Below are positions 59,143 to 64,000 of a DNA stretch of 64,000 nucleotides, one piece after another. Location of the stretch: assembly GCA_019914995.1 (NCBI GenBank), contig CM034133.1, positions 6,200,001 through 6,264,000 on the forward strand, in the 5' to 3' direction. Position 1 is the stretch's first letter, and each line of letters begins with the position of its first letter. The notes under the pieces are model-generated. The model was not told the origin of the DNA and did not search any database. It saw nothing but the letters and a program-made list of their open reading frames with translations. The DNA is from Acanthochlamys bracteata. Taxonomy: Eukaryota > Streptophyta > Magnoliopsida > Pandanales > Velloziaceae. Position numbers and translations under genes: made by a program.

Positions 59143-59515
59143 GTGCACTTTGAAAAGCGAGGTTCCATCGAAAGCTTAATGATCCATGTAGTTTTGATAC
59201 CTATCACTATTGGTGCCAAGAGATTTGGACGTGCTATGTTGGACCTAGGGGCAAGCATCAACTTGATGCCATTTTCTATCTACAAAGAGTTGGATTTGGA
59301 AGGCATAAAGGAGACCACAGCACATCTCGAGCTTGCTGACCATTCCATACGGCATCCCACAGGTATTATAGAGGATGTTTTAGTTCAAGTTGACAAATTA
59401 ATTTTTCCTGCAGATTTCATTGTTTTAGACATGGAGGAGAACTTGAAAAGTGATCGTGACATCCCCATTTTTGTTGGTTGTCCATTTATGGCTACTGCAG
59501 ACACATATTAACGTG
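59143..59515 (+). pseudogene. Aspartic protease of the Athila-like element
   Basis: Open frame of 122 residues with the active site DLGASINLMP at 59242-59271. The family usually has D-[LST]-G-A, so the catalytic Asp and Gly are kept. The DVLVQVDKLIFPADFIVLD part of the second half of the fold follows and the frame stops at 59509. Release from the gag-pol polyprotein is impossible with the surrounding stops. Confidence 0.85.
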
Positions 59516-60019
59516 AAAAAAGACACTCACAATAATAGTATTGGGTGAAACCGTTAAATTCAAAGTGTTTGATGCTCTTAAACATCCTTCTATTTCATCG
59601 GATTCTTCCTTTTCTATTGATTTATTAGATCCATTAATTGATTCTATTATTTTGCGGTAAAAATGCAAGGATGATTTGGAAGTTGAGTTAACTTTAGATG
59701 TGGAAGAGAGTGATAATTCTAATGATATGCTTGCTGCCCTGAATGTGTTAAAACCAATGCAACCTTACTTATAGAGCCTCATTTGAAACTTTAGAGATGA
59801 TTAAGATAAGGATAGAGCCATCTACTGTAGTTCCTCCTAAGTTAGAACTCAAACCATTGACTGAACATATAAAATATGCATTCTTAGGTAATAATGAAAC
59901 CCTTCCGGTCATCATATCTTCATATCTTATAGTTAGAGAAGAGGAGAGTCTCATTCGTATCCTAAGATATTAGGACAGCAATAGGTTGGACAATAGCTGA
60001 TATAAAAATTATTAGTCCT

Positions 60020-60612
60020 GTGATGTGTATGCATAGAATTTTAATGGAGGATGATGCCAAGCCTACACGTGAAAGTCAAAGAAGATTAAATCCTAATATG
60101 AAAGAGGTTGTTAGAGCTGAAATTTTAAAACTGCTTGATATAAAAGTAATATATTCAATCTCTCATAGTGGATGGGTTAATCCTATACAAATAGTATCTA
60201 AGAAATCTGAGGTAATAGTAATAAAAAATGAGAATAATGAATTGATTCCTACAATAACAACTACAGGATGGCGTGTTTGTATTGATTATAGAAAGTTGAA
60301 TTCTGCAACAAGAAAAGATCATTTTCCTTTACCTTTCATTGATCAAATGTTTGAACATTTAGCTGGCCATTCACATTATTGTTTTCTTGATGCTTTTTCA
60401 TGTTATATCAAATTCCAATCGCTACGGAAGACCAAGAGAAGACAACTTTCACATGTCCATTTGGCACTTTTTCCTATACGAAGATGCCCTTTGGTTTGTG
60501 CAACGCCCCAGCAATGTTTCAAAGATGCATGATGGCTCTATTCTCTAATATGGTAGAGAGAATCATTGAGGAAAAGAAGAGATTTCTGTCTATGGTGAAA
60601 CACTATTATTGA
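60020..60612 (+). pseudogene. Reverse transcriptase (N-terminal half) of the Athila-like element
   Basis: Fingers and palm start: RRLNPNMKEVVRAEILKLL, GWVNPIQIVSKK, WRVCIDYRKLN, then FPLPFIDQMFEHLAG with the first catalytic Asp in FLDAFS. A frame shift near 60400 moves the reading frame to TCPFGTFSYTKMPFGLCNAP. The frame then skips the YxDD box, the thumb and all of RNase H, joining at about 60600 to the segment before integrase. The polymerase is catalytically dead. Confidence 0.88.
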
Positions 60613-61740
60613 GATGATCCCTATTGTTTAAAACTGTTCGGACCAAATCATTAGAAAATACGTTCCTGAGGATGAACAAGAAAGCATTCTAAGGCATAGC
60701 TATAAGTTAGCATATGGATGTTAGTTTGGTGCTAAGAAAACAGCCCATAAAGTTCTTCAATCAGCTTTCTTTTGGCCCACTTTATTTAAAGATGTATTTA
60801 ACTTTTATTCTAAGTGTGACAGATTCCAAAGAATAGGAAATATTAGTAGGAGGAACATGATGCCTTTTACTAATATTTGGTTGTAAAACTCTTTGATGTT
60901 TGGAGTATAGACTTCATGGGTCCATTTCTGTCCTCTTTTGGAAATTCTTATATTCTTGTTGTTGTTGATTATGCATCTAAATGGGTAGAGGCTCAAGTTA
61001 CAAAAACTAATGATCATGAGATTGTCCTCAAATTTCTGAAAAATATGATTTTCACTAGATTTAGAACTCCTAAAGCAATCATTAGTGATGGTGGTAAACA
61101 TTTTTGCAGTAAACCTTTTGATGATTTATTAAGAAAATATGACATAACTCATAAGGTAGCCACTCATATCACCCTTAAACTTTAGGACAAGTAGAGATTA
61201 GCAATAGGGAATTTAAGAATATTTTGGAAAAAACTGTTAACACCACAAGAAAAGATTGGGTAATAAAACTTAATGACGCTTTATGGGCATATAGGACAGC
61301 ATATAAAACACATATAGGGATGAGTCCAGATCATATTGTTTTTGGTAAAGCATGTCATTTACCTATGAAACTTGAACACAATGTATATTGGGCTATCAAG
61401 AAGCTAAACTTTGACATGAAGGATGTAGGGAATGAAAGAAAGTTGCAACTCAATGAGTTAGAAGAAATTTGCAACAAGGCTTATGAGAATGCAAAGATTT
61501 ACAAGAAACGCACAAAATTCTACCATGACAAATCAATTCATTGAAAGGAGTTTAATCCAGGTATGAAAATGTTACTGTTTAACTCACGTTTGAAACTCTT
61601 TACAGGAAAGCTGAAATCAAAATGGCACGGACCTTATAAAATAATTGAAATCTTTCCACATGGAGGTATAGAAATCAAGACTTCAAATCTGGAGCACAAT
61701 TTAAGGTGAATGGGCATCACTTGAAGCCATACTTGGAGGA
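60613..61740 (+). pseudogene. Integrase of the Athila-like element
   Basis: Before the core, a decayed HHCC-like zinc region runs to about 60840 (KTAHKVLQSAFFWPTL). The core at 60877-61185 has the first Asp in WSIDFMGPF and the second in [10 protein letters not shown]. The Glu lies in an SNREFKN phrase near 61200, reached across a one-base shift and a stop. 61224-61544 continues with [15 protein letters not shown], typical of Ty3/gypsy. A chromatin-facing GPYKIIEIFPHG end follows to 61740 with stops. Confidence 0.88.
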
Positions 61741-63020
61741 ACCTTCACAATCCAAACTGAACCAACCCTTCAACTGCACAATCCTAGTTGACAAACTCCT
61801 CGTCTGGCTGAATACGTTAAATTTAGCGCTTGTTGGGAAGCAACCCAAGCATCTTTCTCTTTAATAGAGTATGAATTTTGTAAGAATTTGATTTTTTTAA
61901 ATTTAATTTTTTGGTTGCTTTAGTAGGGTCAAGTCAATAATTGCTGTAATATGAGGAGGAACTTAAGGTTTCAGGTCAAAATAGACGGAATGGGCAGCTT
62001 AAGAAAAGTACAACATGTGACAAATTAGGGAGTTTCTATTGAACTCAAGTTTTATTTTATTGAATGCCTTGTTGTATCAATATCTTCACTATTGAGGACA
62101 ATGCTTGATTTTAGCTTGGGGGGAGATTAAAAAAAAAAGAGAGAAAATTATACACTTATGAAATGATAAATATTTTAAATGCTAGCCCTTCTTCCACTTT
62201 CAATGATGAATTTGAACTCTGTTTCTAGCATGACTTTTGAGACTAGAATTATTATTGAATTTGTTAGTATAATATTCTTATTAACTAAGCATACTTTCTT
62301 TTTGTAAGTTGTGTTGTATATAAATTGAGTTGATAAAATCTTGTCATTCTAGACAATGCAATTGAATACACTTTATAGAGGATTTTGATTTCATAGTTTA
62401 TACCGAATGATGACATCTATCACCATGCAATGTGAGAGTTAGAGCTGATCTTAGTATTTTTCTGTGTTGTCTTGTTTCGTTTTCAATTCGTATGGATAGT
62501 TGAGATACAGAGTTATAAGGAGTCTTTGTAAAGCGCAAGAGTAAAGAAAGAGCATTGAAAAAAAGAGAGCGACTAAATAAAATAAGAGAGCCGCAAAATT
62601 GAGCCAATGCTTGAGTATACCTTATTCTTCTTGAAGTTAAACATGCTCTTGACGACTTTGTATTTCGACGACTCCATAAGTTTGACTTGATTTATTACAA
62701 CATTTGAAATAACTTGAGAATCTCTAAAAATTATATGTATAGTGCAGAATGATGTCTAAACGAACTCATAAACGTTGAATTCTACATTGTCTTATAGTAT
62801 GTTGAATATATTATTTGAATGCGAGGTTCAGTTAATTTGATAACTACACAATGCATTTAAAGGAGTTTGTAAGCCATGTTAACTTGTTTATTATGCTTAC
62901 AATATTCTTTATAATTTTGGTTGATTAAGTTATGCATGGAAATTGAGTTCGACGAGACTAATTTGGGAAGGAATAACATATATTTTCTAATAATTTTGCT
63001 TGAAGACTAGGAATAATCTA
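61741..63020 (+). other. 3' non-coding region of the Athila-like element
   Basis: About 1.3 kb after integrase. Starts with the GGGAAGCAACCCAAGC word common to the clade. A first purine run (GCTTGGGGGGAGATT) at 62114-62128 is followed by AT-rich sequence. No env-like frame is seen; 62398-62607 on the minus strand is open for 69 residues but is unremarkable. Confidence 0.6.
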
Positions 63021-63034
63021 AGCTTGGGGGTATT
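63021..63034 (+). promoter_or_regulatory. Polypurine tract of the Athila-like element
   Basis: AGCTTGGGGGTATT directly before the TGATAAATATACAATTGC start of the 3' LTR. Confidence 0.7.
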
Positions 63035-64000
63035 TGATAAATATACAATTGCATACATTTTAATGTAATATTATTATTATATAAATGATATTTTTATAAT
63101 TTTTGTGAGCTAAATTGAATTAATTGAGATTAATTATATGCTTATTAAGCCAAATTGTACATGCTATGTAGGTAAAGAAGAAAAAAATCAAAGAAATATC
63201 ATTGAGCTAACAAGGAGAAGATGGGCTTATGATAAGAAGGCCCACAAGGAAAGAATTAAAGAAAAAGAAAATAAGAGGAGCTAGGGCAGGAACAAAAAAG
63301 AGGACAGGGTTTTTTTCATTGAGCCGCCGTCGTGGGGAAAACAACTCTACAAATACGGGAGAAAGATTCAAGGAGAAGAGGGAGTTGAAATAGAGGCAAA
63401 TCTGGAATAGATCTGGACTCGACGCCGCCGTTGGAGATTAAAATTCAGATTTGTTTTTCTTGTCTCATGTTTTATTTTTCATACAATTTTATTGTTGTAA
63501 TATTAATATAAATAGCTAAATTCTCTATAATTGGAGTTAGGATGAAATCCTAATAAATTTGATTTGATTTCTTGAATATTATGTGATGTATGGATTGTTG
63601 ATTTTGTGTGAGTTATTAATTCTTCTTTGAAAGGATGTTTAGATGTTAAATTTGCCTGCATGATCAGCATTGAGTTTGATATCTATATTATTTTATTAAT
63701 TGTGTACGCGAGTACCAGTCGGAGCATAATTTATGAATTATAGGATTAATAATTATAGTTAGTATTTACTAGACCAAAGTGAATGCAACTATATGATTTA
63801 TGGTTTCGCAAGATCTAATGCATCGTTAGTAATTTCTAAAGAAAGAGTTAGAATATCACTAGCAATAGGTGATTTTACACTAGACCAAAGTTAAAGTCAT
63901 AATTAGAAGTCGTACCTAAGAACTGGACCAAAGTGTTACATAAATCATAATCTATTATTATATTTATTTAAAGATTAAATTAGAGGCATTAGTGATAGAT
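63035..64000 (+). repeat. 3' LTR of the Athila-like element (first 966 bp)
   Basis: Matches 56117 onward with scattered differences, small indels and one deletion near 63935. It runs off the window, so its end and the target duplication are not seen. Confidence 0.92.

Larger units (their letters stand above)
56117..64000 (+). mobile_element. Athila-like Ty3/gypsy retrotransposon with both LTRs, 3' LTR cut by the window
   Basis: LTRs at 56117-57338 and from 63035, primer-binding site at 57341, then gag, protease, reverse transcriptase and integrase in Ty3/gypsy order, and a polypurine tract before 63035. Part of reverse transcriptase (including the catalytic YxDD box) and all of RNase H are deleted. 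Frame shifts and stops occur throughout, so the element is not autonomous. The LTRs are very alike but carry many scattered differences, so the insertion is not recent. It interrupts the third FAR1 remnant and is one of the youngest layers here. Confidence 0.9.

Overview
This window is nuclear DNA of a flowering plant. It has one intron-split plant gene, a SWEET sugar transporter, in a dense nest of plant transposable elements and a piece of an integrated plant pararetrovirus. The SWEET protein looks most like the vacuolar clade IV (SWEET16-type) proteins, and its wording seems monocot-like to me; that is a judgement from recall, not a search. I see no tRNA, rRNA or CRISPR array. Layout: 1-1494 holds a broken hAT transposase on the minus strand. 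2423-9713 is a decayed Ty1/copia retrotransposon whose 3' LTR was split by a minus-strand solo LTR (6724-9171). 11358-14883 is a second solo LTR of the same large-LTR family, itself split by a hAT-type MITE (13287-14151). 15357-18158 is the six-exon SWEET gene on the minus strand, the only gene I judge intact. 19995-22290 is a Mutator-like (MULE) element with inverted ends. 22340-29362 is a rearranged endogenous caulimovirid. 29439-33485 is a MULE-like element with arms of about 1 kb and a fragment resembling the nascent-polypeptide-associated complex alpha gene. From 33809 on, three MULEs with FAR1-type transposases lie head to tail: A (33809-41390, least damaged), B (41406-45053) and C (from 45064, right end not seen). 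Element C is interrupted by an Athila-like Ty3/gypsy remnant (about 45.7-51.2 kb), a third solo LTR inside that remnant (47403-49793), a copia solo LTR (51157-52663), and finally a Ty3/gypsy Athila-like element with both LTRs (56117 to beyond 64000). How the parts relate: apart from SWEET, nothing looks able to make a complete functional protein. The value of the region is its stratigraphy. Perfect target-site duplications (ATAAA, ATATA, AGAAT, GATTATAT) fix the order of several insertions. All three large-LTR insertions have collapsed to solo LTRs, and many element junctions lie in TA-rich simple repeats.
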